Shown here one piece after another: positions 41,054 to 49,174 of a stretch of 49,631 nt of DNA; position 1 is the stretch's first letter, and every line of letters starts with the position of its first letter. The DNA comes from CAZFLM01 sp964519955. GTDB taxonomy: Bacteria; Armatimonadota; Chthonomonadetes; Chthonomonadales; CAJBBX01. The DNA lies in NCBI GenBank assembly GCA_964519955.1, contig CAZFLM010000052.1, positions 1-49,631 of the forward strand, in the 5' to 3' direction. Position numbers and translations under genes: made by a program. The notes under the pieces were generated by a model that worked only from the letters and a program-made list of their open reading frames with translations, ran no database searches and was not told where the DNA came from.

Positions 41054-43824
41054 GGAGCGCTCGGTTCCGTCGGCAGCGGCGCCACGCGCACCCTCACCCC
41101 CTCGCAGACGCGCAGCTCCTGCGGCCCGCTGGGCGCCTTCACCAGGCCGAAGTGCCCGAACACCGCCTCCGCCCACGTCGCCCCGCGGCCCCGCCGCCCC
41201 ACGCACCCGCTCAGCACGAGCCGCTCCCGCGCCCGCGTCATGGCCACGTAGAGCACGCGGTACGCCTCCGCCAGCTCCCGCTCCGAACGCGCCTGCGCGA
41301 TGGCCCGGTACGCCACGCTCTTGTACTCGCCCATGCGGCACGCCACCGCCGGCACGCTCGCGTCGCACTCGAACAGCCCGTCGCTCGTGTGCCCCAGGCT
41401 CCGGTCCAGGTCCGCCACGTACACCACCGGGAACTCCAGCCCCTTCGACTTGTGGATGGTGATGAACCGCACGACGTCCGCGGCCTCTTCCTCGGTCGGC
41501 GCGTCGCCCTCGCGCTCGGCCAGCTTCTCGATCTCGCGGAGCGCGCGCACGAACTCCGACACCCGGCGGTCCGGCGCGGCGTGGGCCATCCACAGCAGCT
41601 TGCGCACGTTCGCCAACCGCCGCCGCCCGTCGCGCCGCACGAGCAGCTTCGCATCGTAGTTCGTCGCCGCCACGATCCGCTCCAGGATCGCCCCCACCGT
41701 CAGCCGGTCCGCCTCGCCGCGCAGCCTCTCCGTCAGCTCGACGAACGCCCGCACCGCCTCGGCATCCGCGCTCTCAGGAGGTGCTTGAACCAGGTACTCC
41801 TTCAGCGAGAGGCACAGCGGGCCGCGCGGACGCTCCTCGTCGCGCCCCTCGCCGATCTCGTGCAGCGCTGCCAGCGCGTCCATCGACACCCCGAACATCG
41901 GCGACCGCAACGTCGCCGCCAGCGCCAGATCGTCCGTCGGCGTGTCCAGCGCGCTCAGCACGTTCAGGATGTCCCGCACCTCGCGCCGCGCGTAGTACCC
42001 ACGCCCACCGCCAACCACGTAGAACGGAATGCCCGCCCGCGCGAACGCGTCCTCGTAGGCGGTGATGCTGCTCAGGCTGCGGAAGAGCACCGCACAGTCG
42101 CCATACCGCAGCCGCTCGCCCAGCCGCCGGGAGCGCCGGTCGGTCAGCCGCACCGCGCCCTCGGCCACCAGCGCGCCGATGTGCCTCGCGAGCGCCTCCG
42201 CCTCCAACTGCGGGTACGTGGCACGCGGCACCGGCGGCGAAACCAGCATCTCGACGCATGGGCCCTCCACCGGCGCGTAGTCGCCGCCGGCCTCCAGCGC
42301 CCGGAACTCCGTGCCGCCCGCCGCCCCGATCCGCTCGAACAGGGCGTTCACGAAGCCCACCACCTCGCCGCGTGACCGGTAGTTGCGCACCATCGGCACG
42401 AACGCGCGGCTCGGCGACCGCCGGAACTGCCGCACCGTGGCCGCGAAGATGCGCTCGTCCGCCCCGCGGAACCCATAGATCGACTGCTGCTCGTCGCCCA
42501 CCACGAACAAGCACGAGCGCGGCACACCGTCCGGACGCCCCTCGTGCAGGAGCTGGATGAGGCGAAGCTGGATGGGGTTCGTGTCCTGGAACTCGTCCAC
42601 CAGCAGGTGGCGGAAGCGCCGCTGATACCGCCTGCGCACCGCCGGCGAAACCTCCAGCAGGTGCACCGCCTCCGCCTGCAGGTCCGTCTGGTCCAGCACC
42701 GCTCGCTCCCGCTTCGCCTCGTCGTACGCCGCCCATGTCGCCAGCAGCAGCCGCCAGAACCGGCGCGTCAGCTCCTCCGCGGTGCGCTCCCGATCCCCCT
42801 CGTAGGCGAACAGCTCCTTCGCCCGCTCAACCGCGAACCGCACGCGCTCGAGCGCCGCGGCCGTCTCCAGGTCGGCAGGCGACATGGCCCGCGCCTTCTT
42901 CGAGCAAGCCTGCCGCACCTCCCGCAGCGCCCCGATCAACCCGAGCACATCGCCGGTGCCCCGTTCGACCTTCGACGTTCGACCTTCGACGCCCTCGTCT
43001 TCGACCTTCGACCTTCGACCTTCAACGCCTGCCCCAAGAGAGATCCGGTCGATCAGCCGCACCACCTCGCGCCGCGCCAGCTCCAGACCGCCTGCCGCCG
43101 CCCCACGCAGGGGCCGGAGCGCGTCCGCCGCCGCTCGCAGCTCGTTCACGATCGGCGCCAGCAGCGCCTCGACCGGAGCCATCGACCGCGCAAGGTCGCG
43201 CTCCCGCCCGGCGTCCCACATGGCCTGCAGATCCGGCCGGCGCTTGCCGCTCTCCCGCACGCGGCCCATCACCCGCTCGACCGACTCCGCCAGCGCGCCC
43301 AGCGTGTCGCGCGCCGCAACCCCGTAGACGCGCTCCTCCTGCACCGCCGAGACCAGCTCGACGATGTCCTCGTCATCCCCGGCGAACCCCTCCTCCACCG
43401 CGCTCCGGAAGCATCCGCGCAGCAGCCGCCTCGCCTGCGTCTCGTCCAGAACCTCATACTCCGGGTCGATGCCAGCCTCGAAGGGGTTCTCCTTCAGCAA
43501 GCGCGAGCAGAACCCGTGCATCGTGCTGAGATAGGCCGTCTCAACCGCGCGCCGCTGCTCGTGCAGCCCGAGAGCCGTCAGCTCCGCGACGATCCGCGCC
43601 TTCATCTCGCGCGTGGCCTTGTCGGTGAACGTGAAGACGAGGATCTGCTCGACGCCCGCCCGCTGTGCCTCTGGGAGGGAGCCATCCACCGTGCCGCGCA
43701 CGATGCGCACGAACCGCTCCGTCAGGACGCCGGTCTTGCCCGACCCGGCGCCCGCCGCCACGCACACGTCCGCGTCGAGCGTCTCGATGGCGCGCCTCTG
43801 GGCTTCGGTCCATTCTCGGGGCAT
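41050..43824 (-). CDS. AddA/UvrD-like superfamily 1 helicase, nuclease domain absent
   Basis: This 924-aa helicase has all SF1A motifs: Q-motif TEAQRRAI, Walker A AAGAGSGKT (Lys30), FTFTDKAT, DEFQDTNP, VVGDEQQSIYGFRG, VRNYRSR, IHKSKGLEFPVVYV and YVAMTRARERLVLSG. The order and spacing fit AddA/RecB-type double-strand-break helicases. It ends about 50 residues after motif VI, so the C-terminal PDDEXK nuclease domain of AddA is missing, and no addB neighbour is seen. Residues ~266-287 are encoded by a heptamer repeat and read as a charged 7-residue repeat. The ATG at 43824 fits the family start. Confidence 0.88.
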   Translation of the reverse strand: MPREWTEAQRRAIETLDADVCVAAGAGSGKTGVLTERFVRIVRGTVDGSLPEAQRAGVEQILVFTFTDKATREMKARIVAELTALGLHEQRRAVETAYLSTMHGFCSRLLKENPFEAGIDPEYEVLDETQARRLLRGCFRSAVEEGFAGDDEDIVELVSAVQEERVYGVAARDTLGALAESVERVMGRVRESGKRRPDLQAMWDAGRERDLARSMAPVEALLAPIVNELRAAADALRPLRGAAAGGLELARREVVRLIDRISLGAGVEGRRSKVEDEGVEGRTSKVERGTGDVLGLIGALREVRQACSKKARAMSPADLETAAALERVRFAVERAKELFAYEGDRERTAEELTRRFWRLLLATWAAYDEAKRERAVLDQTDLQAEAVHLLEVSPAVRRRYQRRFRHLLVDEFQDTNPIQLRLIQLLHEGRPDGVPRSCLFVVGDEQQSIYGFRGADERIFAATVRQFRRSPSRAFVPMVRNYRSRGEVVGFVNALFERIGAAGGTEFRALEAGGDYAPVEGPCVEMLVSPPVPRATYPQLEAEALARHIGALVAEGAVRLTDRRSRRLGERLRYGDCAVLFRSLSSITAYEDAFARAGIPFYVVGGGRGYYARREVRDILNVLSALDTPTDDLALAATLRSPMFGVSMDALAALHEIGEGRDEERPRGPLCLSLKEYLVQAPPESADAEAVRAFVELTERLRGEADRLTVGAILERIVAATNYDAKLLVRRDGRRRLANVRKLLWMAHAAPDRRVSEFVRALREIEKLAEREGDAPTEEEAADVVRFITIHKSKGLEFPVVYVADLDRSLGHTSDGLFECDASVPAVACRMGEYKSVAYRAIAQARSERELAEAYRVLYVAMTRARERLVLSGCVGRRGRGATWAEAVFGHFGLVKAPSGPQELRVCEGVRVRVAPLPTEPSAP
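42964..43027. repeat. Heptamer repeat (TTCGACC) inside the addA-like coding sequence
   Basis: Four units, an 8-bp interruption, then four more units of TTCGACC/TTCGACG. In the minus frame it encodes GVEGRRSKVEDEGVEGRTSK and the next VE, i.e. a 7-residue period, while the helicase frame stays open on both sides. Confidence 0.9.
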
Positions 43825-43908
43825 CTCGTGTCGCCTTGCGGGAGGTGGTAGACAGGCACAGCGCCGCGCGCTCAGCCGTATCGGCTGGTAGGCCCGTGCC
43901 GGCCGGGC

Positions 43909-43917
43909 TGCTATAAT
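43909..43917 (+). promoter_or_regulatory. Extended -10 promoter for larE
   Basis: TGCTATAAT (TG-N-TATAAT) lies about 105 nt before the larE ATG; no good -35 box is seen, as is common for extended -10 promoters. Confidence 0.65.
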
Positions 43918-43937
43918 GCAGTCGCCGTGCTCCACAC

Positions 43938-43960
43938 GATGGTACCCCTTCGGGACCATC
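43938..43960 (+). other. Stem-loop in the larE leader
   Basis: GATGGT/ACCATC, a bulged A, then CCC/GGG around a CTTC loop, about 20 nt after the predicted transcription start. It could be a regulatory leader structure; it matches no riboswitch I recognise. Confidence 0.4.
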
Positions 43961-44023
43961 CAATGCGTGCTATCCAGAGCAGGGGCGCAGCCCGCCGCGC
44001 CTTCGCCCAGGAGGAACCGCCAG

Positions 44024-44872
44024 ATGTCCGTAACCGACGCCGCCCTGCCGCCGACATCCGCCGATCTCGACGCGAAACTCGCGCGCTTGCAGCGGCTCTT
44101 CGCCGACATGGGCTCCGTCGCGGTGGCCTACAGCGGCGGCGTCGACAGCACCCTCCTCCTGCGCATCGCCCACGACGTCCTCGGCCCGAACGCCATCGCG
44201 GTGACCGGCGACTCCGAGGCGTTCCCGCGCGGCGAGGTGGATGGCGCCGTCAAGCTGGCCCGCGAGATGGGCGTCGAGGTCGTCATCGAGCGCACGCACG
44301 AGCTGGCCAACCCGCGCTTCCGCGTGAACGCCCCCGACCGCTGCTATCACTGCAAGACCGAGCTGTTCGGCATCATCCGCGCCGCCGCCGACGCGCGAGG
44401 CATCAACGCCGTCGTCGATGGCTCCAACGCCGACGACATGGGCGACCACCGCCCCGGGATGCAAGCCGCCCGCGAGCTGGGAGTGCGCAGCCCCCTGCAG
44501 GAGGCCGGAGTCACCAAGGCGGAGATCCGCGAGCTGGCCCAGCGCCTCGGCATCCCGAACTGGGACAAGCCCTCCTTCGCCTGCCTCTCCTCCCGCTTCC
44601 CCTATGGCACCGCCATCTCCGCCGACCTGCTGCACCGCGTCGACGAGTGCGAGAAGGTGCTGCGCGAGCTGGGCTTCCGCCAGTTCCGCGTCCGCCACCA
44701 CGACACCGTATGCCGCCTGGAGGTCCTCCCCGCCGACCTCCCGCGCGTCCTGGAGCACCGCGAGACCATCAACGCCCGCCTCAAGGAACAGGGCTACCTC
44801 TACGTCGCCCTCGACCTGGAGGGATTCCGCTCCGGCAAGATGAACGATGCCCTGAAGCTGACACCCAAGTAG
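44024..44872 (+). CDS. larE: ATP-dependent sacrificial sulfur transferase LarE
   Basis: This 282-aa PP-loop enzyme has VAYSGGVDSTLLL (pyrophosphatase motif) and the LarE-typical PSFACLSSRFPYGT, whose Cys187 is the likely sulfur-donating residue. LarE converts the carboxylates of the LarB product into thiocarboxylates in synthesis of the nickel-pincer (NPN) cofactor of lactate racemase and related LarA enzymes. AGGAGG lies 9 nt before the ATG at 44024; the frame is open further upstream into the leader. larB follows after one unrelated gene; larC and larA are not in the window. Confidence 0.95.
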   Translation: MSVTDAALPPTSADLDAKLARLQRLFADMGSVAVAYSGGVDSTLLLRIAHDVLGPNAIAVTGDSEAFPRGEVDGAVKLAREMGVEVVIERTHELANPRFRVNAPDRCYHCKTELFGIIRAAADARGINAVVDGSNADDMGDHRPGMQAARELGVRSPLQEAGVTKAEIRELAQRLGIPNWDKPSFACLSSRFPYGTAISADLLHRVDECEKVLRELGFRQFRVRHHDTVCRLEVLPADLPRVLEHRETINARLKEQGYLYVALDLEGFRSGKMNDALKLTPK

Positions 44873-44903
44873 GCAGTCGCGCCACCCCGGAAGGAGGCGT
44901 TCG

Positions 44904-45860
44904 ATGGCCCGCCCGCGTCGTCGTGCCCTGTCGGCCGCCCTCCTCTGCGCCCTCGTCGCGCTAGCCGCCGCCGGCGCCTCCTCCACGCGCGGCAGTCGCC
45001 GAGCCCCCCTCATCGCGCCGCTGCTCTCCACGTCGAAGCCCGTCACGACGTACGCCTTCGTGTCGCCGCACGAGGTTGCCGTCGCATTCGGGGTTTCCGG
45101 GAATGCCCTACGGTACGACCTCAACGCTCCCAACCGCCGCCCGCCCCGGTTCCCGGTGCCAGTCGCCTACGAGGAGCACGCCTTCGCCGCGGGAAGCCCG
45201 CTGTTCACCTCCCCCTCCTTCGCCAAGTCCATCGCGCAGCGAAACGGAACGTGGTACCTCTTCGACCGCAAGGGGCGCGTCGTCAAGCCGTGCCCTCCCG
45301 CCGGCCTCGATTGCGTCTGGATGCAGGATGAGAGCGGGTGGTACGACGTGACCTGGAACCAGGGGCAGGGCAAGACGTTCGTCCGCGCCCACTCGCTTCG
45401 TCACCCGGACAGAGGGCGCCTCGTTGCGTCGCTGCCCGGATGGTGGGAGCTTCTCGGGCAGAGCCGCCCAGGCCACATCGTCTGCGTCCACAGCTCCACA
45501 CACCGCCTCGCCGATTGCGAACTGCGCACGGGCCGCATCACCCCCATCCGGTGCTGGACCCCCTCGCGTCTGTCGTTCATCGGCGGTCGCCTGCTCTCCC
45601 CAGATGGGAAGCGCATCGCCTGGCTGGTGGTCCCGCCTACCCGCAGTGCCCGTGGCCCACTGGAGTGCCAGCTCTACGTCGCGACGCTTGGCTCAGTATC
45701 GATGAAGCGCCTCGTGACCTTGCCGCTTCCTCAGGGCATGTTCACGTGCCTCTACTCCAGCGACGGGTGGCCCGGCCCGCTCTTCATGCAGTGGCGCCCC
45801 GACTCGCGCGCCATCGCGTGGGTGCGCAGCGGCAGGCTGGAACTGGTACGCGCCGACTAG
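44904..45860 (+). CDS. Secreted propeller-like protein of unknown function
   Basis: This 318-aa protein has a basic N-terminus and a hydrophobic signal segment (LSAALLCALVALAAAGASS). The mature part is beta-rich with repeating phrases such as GTWYLFDRKGR, LLSPDGKRIAWLV and MQWRPDSRAIAWVRSGRLEL, typical of TolB/WD40-like propeller blades. Several Cys could form disulfides. GGAAGGAGG lies 7 nt before the ATG, 31 nt after larE, so it is probably co-transcribed with larE. No link to nickel-cofactor synthesis can be read from the sequence. Confidence 0.75.
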   Translation: MARPRRRALSAALLCALVALAAAGASSTRGSRRAPLIAPLLSTSKPVTTYAFVSPHEVAVAFGVSGNALRYDLNAPNRRPPRFPVPVAYEEHAFAAGSPLFTSPSFAKSIAQRNGTWYLFDRKGRVVKPCPPAGLDCVWMQDESGWYDVTWNQGQGKTFVRAHSLRHPDRGRLVASLPGWWELLGQSRPGHIVCVHSSTHRLADCELRTGRITPIRCWTPSRLSFIGGRLLSPDGKRIAWLVVPPTRSARGPLECQLYVATLGSVSMKRLVTLPLPQGMFTCLYSSDGWPGPLFMQWRPDSRAIAWVRSGRLELVRAD

Positions 45861-45884
45861 AGCGCCGAACCGACCTCCTCGGCC

Positions 45885-45906
45885 GCGCCCTGTGTCTCGA
45901 GGGCGC
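45885..45906. terminator. Possible hairpin terminator after the propeller gene
   Basis: GCGCCCT and AGGGCGC arms flank an 8-nt loop, with GGCC/GGCC bases extending it, 25 nt after the stop. No T-run. Confidence 0.45.
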
Positions 45907-45957
45907 CCGGCCCCCCGCGGTGTGCCGGAACCCGCGCGTCGCCTGCCGTGGTCTTCC

Positions 45958-46008
45958 AGTCCGCGACGGCGGACTTCGTGCCACTCCCAGGCGCGAGTTC
46001 ATTCGCCG
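45958..46008. repeat. Dual-hairpin dispersed repeat, distant copy
   Basis: AGTCCGC-GACG-GCGGACT, TTCGTGCC, then a second stem ending TTCGCC. Hairpin 1 arms are identical to those at 5154 while loop and second stem differ. The rest of the 45861-46188 gap shows no gene. Confidence 0.8.
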
Positions 46009-46188
46009 GCACACCAGTCCCACGGCGCCGCCCCGCGGCGACAGCGCCGAGGCTCCACAAGGTCTGACACGCCCCGCTTCGCCGCACGATGAAGGATGTC
46101 CGCGCGCTCACCGCGAATGGTCTGCAGCCGAGGCACGCAAGCGCCGCGCCCCGGACGCCCACCAACCCCAGAGTTCCGACGGAGCCCC

Positions 46189-47004
46189 ATGGACCGACAG
46201 AAACTACGTGACCTGCTATCCGGCGTGCAATCCGGCGCCGTCGGCATCGACGAAGCCCTCTCCGTCCTGCGCGACATGCCGTACGAGGACCTCGGCTTCG
46301 CCCGCCTCGACCACCACCGCGCCCTGCGCACCGGCTTCCCCGAGGTCGTGTACTGCCCCGGCAAGACCGTGGAGCAGATCCTGGCCATCGTCGAGCGCCT
46401 GCGCCTCCGCGGCTCCAAAGTGCTCGCCACGCGCGCCGACGCGAGTGTCGTGGCCGCCGTGATGGAGCGCTTCCCGGGCACCGCGCACCACGCCGCCGCC
46501 CGCATCCTGGTTGTGCCCGGCGAGCAGGCCTCTGAGAAGCCGGCAGCCGAGCCCGCAGGCGCCGTGCTGGTCATCTCCGCCGGCACCGCCGATGTCCCGG
46601 TCGCCGAGGAGGCCGCCGTCGTCGCCTCGGAGATGGGCTCGCCGGTCGACCGCCTCTTCGACGTCGGCGTCGCCGGGCTGCACCGCCTGCTCGACCAGCG
46701 CCAGCGCCTCTTCGACGCCAACGTGATCGTCGTGGTGGCCGGCATGGAGGGCGCGCTGGCGTCGGTGGTCGGCGGCCTCGTCAGCCGCCCGGTGGTCGCG
46801 GTCCCCACCAGCGTGGGCTACGGCGCGAGCTTCCAGGGACTCGCCCCCCTCCTGACGATGCTCAACTCGTGCGCCGCCGGCGTGGCGGTGGTGAACATCG
46901 ACAACGGTTTCGGCGCCGGCTATCTGGCGCACCTCATCAACACGCGGCCCGCTCAGCCGTCTGCCACTGGCGACGCGCCGCTCGGAGAACACGATCGTGG
47001 CTAA
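46189..47004 (+). CDS. larB: Nickel-pincer cofactor biosynthesis protein LarB
   Basis: This 271-aa protein has a helical N-terminal part (FARLDHHRALRTGFPEVVYC) and an AIR-carboxylase/PurE-like C-terminal domain (VLVISAGTADVPVAEEAAVV, VAGMEGALASVVGGL, PTSVGYGASFQGLAPLLTML). LarB carboxylates and hydrolyses nicotinic acid adenine dinucleotide to give the dicarboxylate precursor of the NPN cofactor. GGAG precedes the ATG. Its end overlaps the oxidoreductase start by 8 nt. Confidence 0.95.
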   Translation: MDRQKLRDLLSGVQSGAVGIDEALSVLRDMPYEDLGFARLDHHRALRTGFPEVVYCPGKTVEQILAIVERLRLRGSKVLATRADASVVAAVMERFPGTAHHAAARILVVPGEQASEKPAAEPAGAVLVISAGTADVPVAEEAAVVASEMGSPVDRLFDVGVAGLHRLLDQRQRLFDANVIVVVAGMEGALASVVGGLVSRPVVAVPTSVGYGASFQGLAPLLTMLNSCAAGVAVVNIDNGFGAGYLAHLINTRPAQPSATGDAPLGEHDRG

Positions 47005-47980
47005 GGACAAGATGCTGGTCGTCGTCGGCTATGGCATGGGCGCCCACCACTCGATGCTCATCGACCAGACGCAGGGACTCACGCTGCGCGGCGTCTGCGA
47101 CATCCTGCCGGAGAAGTGCGAGCGCGCCCTCGCCGAGCACCCGGGAATCAAGACGTACGACCACATCGACAAGGTGCTCGCCGACAAGGACGTCGACGTC
47201 GTCTGCGTGGTCACGCCCCACAACCTGCACGCCCCCATGGCCATCGCGGCGATGAACGCGGGCAAGAACGTCATCACCGACAAGGCGATGTGCCTCACCG
47301 TGAAGGAAGCCGAGGCGATGATCGCCGCGCGCGATCGCAACAAGGTGTTCCTCACCACGTTCCACAACCGCCGCTGGGACCCCGAGTTCGTCACGATCCG
47401 CCACCTCATCAAGAACAACACGCTCGGCCGCCTGTACCGCATCGGTTCCGCCGTCAGCGGGTGGGGCCAGATGTGGGGCTGGCGGCGCAACCGCGAGGAG
47501 ATGGGCGGCTGGATGTACGACTGGGGCGCCCACGAGATGGATCAGGTCCTCGCCCTCGTCCAGGCCAAACCGGTGACGGTCTACGCCATTGAGCACTACC
47601 GCTACGGCACGGAGGACACCGTCGAGGACTACGTGGAGTGTACGGTCACCTTCGACAACGGCGTCACGGCGCACGTCGTGGTGAGCTACCTCAGCAAGCT
47701 CCCCATGCCCCGCTGGTACATCATGGGCGAACTGGGCACGCTCCAGGTGGACGACTTCGACCGCCCGGTCCGCATGCGCCTGCCCGTCGCCGGCCAGGAC
47801 AGCGAGATCACCGTCCCGCTCCTCCCCGGCAACTGGCAGTCCTTCTACCAGAACATCTCGGACCACTGCCACAAGGGCGCGGACCTCATCGTTACTCCCG
47901 AGCAGCTTGTCCCCCAGATCGCCGTCGCCGAGGCAGCGTACAAGTCGATCAAGAAGCAGCAGGTGGTGAAGGTGGGGTGA
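46997..47980 (+). CDS. Gfo/Idh/MocA family oxidoreductase
   Basis: This 327-aa protein has an N-terminal Rossmann fold (MLVVVGYGMGAHHS) and the family's C-terminal alpha/beta substrate domain with WGAHEMDQVL, where His is the usual catalytic position. The EKP motif, which normally supplies the catalytic Lys, reads TDKAMC, keeping the Lys but not Glu and Pro. Members oxidise or reduce sugars and cyclitols with NAD(P). The start is GTG 46997 inside the end of larB, suggesting translational coupling with larB; the substrate is unknown. Confidence 0.9.
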   Translation: MAKDKMLVVVGYGMGAHHSMLIDQTQGLTLRGVCDILPEKCERALAEHPGIKTYDHIDKVLADKDVDVVCVVTPHNLHAPMAIAAMNAGKNVITDKAMCLTVKEAEAMIAARDRNKVFLTTFHNRRWDPEFVTIRHLIKNNTLGRLYRIGSAVSGWGQMWGWRRNREEMGGWMYDWGAHEMDQVLALVQAKPVTVYAIEHYRYGTEDTVEDYVECTVTFDNGVTAHVVVSYLSKLPMPRWYIMGELGTLQVDDFDRPVRMRLPVAGQDSEITVPLLPGNWQSFYQNISDHCHKGADLIVTPEQLVPQIAVAEAAYKSIKKQQVVKVG

Positions 47981-48031
47981 CGTGAGAAGGTGGCAAGTTC
48001 AGAGTTTAAAGTGGGCCCTCGCAGGATGAGA

Positions 48032-48062
48032 TGAGGGGCGGACCGCAATGGCCCGCCCCTCA
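48032..48062 (+). terminator. Hairpin terminator after the oxidoreductase gene
   Basis: The 10-bp arms TGAGGGGCGG and CCGCCCCTCA enclose an 11-nt loop about 50 nt after the stop. Confidence 0.75.
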
Positions 48063-48099
48063 CGATTCCGCTTCCCGGCCTGCAAAGCGCTGCCAACCC

Positions 48100-48248
48100 C
48101 ACCCGTCCGCAGGACGGTCGGCCGAAGGCCCGCCAGCCGGGTGATTCATCTCCCGGCGCACGCGGCACACCCCGCCGCCAATCGCACCCGTCCGCAGGAC
48201 GGTTGGCCGCAGGCCCGCCAGCCGGGTGATTCATCTCCCGGCGCACGT
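48100..48248. repeat. Direct repeat, 85-bp spacing, with three hairpins per copy
   Basis: Copies begin at 48100 and 48185. Each holds CCGTCC-GCA-GGACGG, a GGCC/GGCC palindrome and GCCGGG...CCCGGC with a GAT-TC-ATC inner stem. Only a few bases differ between copies. Confidence 0.88.
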
Positions 48249-48293
48249 CGCGCAGCGTCAGGCTATGCGCCCGGCACTCCCCCAGTCCCCGCA

Positions 48294-48333
48294 GGGGACT
48301 TCGCCCAACCCAGAACCGGGTTTCAACCCGGTT
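48294..48333. repeat. Dual-hairpin element, variant
   Basis: AGTCCCC-GCA-GGGGACT followed by TTCG and a 9-bp AACCGGGTT/AACCCGGTT hairpin with a TC loop. Same architecture as 5154 and 45958 with different stem bases. With the 85-bp repeat it fills most of the 47981-48410 gap. Confidence 0.8.
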
Positions 48334-48410
48334 GCCCCCCACACGCCACGAGGGCGGACCGCACCCGGCCCGCCCATCGCTACCTTCTACCCAGTCGCTG
48401 ATCGAGAAGA

Positions 48411-49028
48411 CTACGCGTCGATCGGCCGCTCGGTCTTCGACAGGATGTTCCCCTCGGCGTCCACGTCGTACACGATGGGCACGCCGTTGGGGATGTTCAG
48501 CTCGAGCACCTGCTCCTGGGTCAGCGCGTCCAGGTGCATCACGATGGCGCGCAGGCTGTTGCCGTGTGCCGAGATCAGCACGTTCTTGCCGGCCTTGAGC
48601 TCGGGCAGGATCTTGTCCAGGTAGTACGGGATGGAGCGCGCGGCGGTGTCCTTCAGGCTCTCGCCGTTCGGCGGCGCGATGTCGTAGCTCCGCCGCCAGA
48701 GCTTCACCTGATGGTCGCCGTACTGCTTCGCGGTCTCCGCCTTGTTCAGGCCCTGCAGGTCGCCGTACATGCGCTCGTTGATCGCCTTGTCGTACACCAT
48801 CGGCACGTCGGGCTGCTCCGCGTTCGTCAGAGCGATCGTCGTCGTGTCGATGGCGCGCTTCAGTACGGAGGTAAACGCGATGTCGAGCTTGATGTCGCGG
48901 ATCGCGCGCCCCGCGGCGGCGGCCTGCTGCTCGCCCAACTCGCTCAGGGGGACGTCTATCCAACCGGTGAACCGGTTCTCTTTGTTCCAGGTCGACTCGC
49001 CGTGGCGGATCAGAACGAGCTTCGGCAT
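48411..49028 (-). CDS. gpmA: 2,3-bisphosphoglycerate-dependent phosphoglycerate mutase
   Basis: This 205-aa histidine phosphatase-fold enzyme starts MPKLVLIRHGESTWN (phospho-acceptor His9) and has INERMYGDLQGLNKAE and ISAHGNSLRAIVMHL (second catalytic His). It interconverts 3- and 2-phosphoglycerate in glycolysis. It is shorter than the ~230-250-aa enterobacterial form but within the range of the short GpmA type. GAGGAAT lies 8 nt before the ATG. Confidence 0.95.
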   Translation of the reverse strand: MPKLVLIRHGESTWNKENRFTGWIDVPLSELGEQQAAAAGRAIRDIKLDIAFTSVLKRAIDTTTIALTNAEQPDVPMVYDKAINERMYGDLQGLNKAETAKQYGDHQVKLWRRSYDIAPPNGESLKDTAARSIPYYLDKILPELKAGKNVLISAHGNSLRAIVMHLDALTQEQVLELNIPNGVPIVYDVDAEGNILSKTERPIDA

Positions 49029-49139
49029 GTTGCGCTATTCCTCGGATCGCGTGATGTAGGGCCAACTCCCAGCCCAACATAGTATACCCATGACCGTTGG
49101 AGCGCCACACGCGCAAAGGGGCCGGCTTCCGCCGACCCC

Positions 49140-49174
49140 CTACTCGCTACTCGCTCCTGGCTACTCGCTACTTC
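49140..49174. repeat. Heptamer tandem repeat (CTACTCG) overlapping the metK stop
   Basis: CTACTCG twice, CTCCTGG, CTACTCG, CTACTTC in perfect register. The last unit contains the metK stop codon. Confidence 0.8.

Noticed and set aside
38708..41251. Long plus-strand open frame opposite the 865-aa TPR gene
   Set aside because: Antisense shadow; no domains, and the minus strand encodes clear TPRs with a signal peptide and promoter.
43918..44023. Riboswitch in the larE leader
   Set aside because: Only a simple bulged hairpin is visible; no match to a known riboswitch consensus.
49079..49086. TATACT as gpmA promoter -10 box (minus strand)
   Set aside because: No acceptable -35 box at suitable spacing and no extended -10; too weak to list as a feature.
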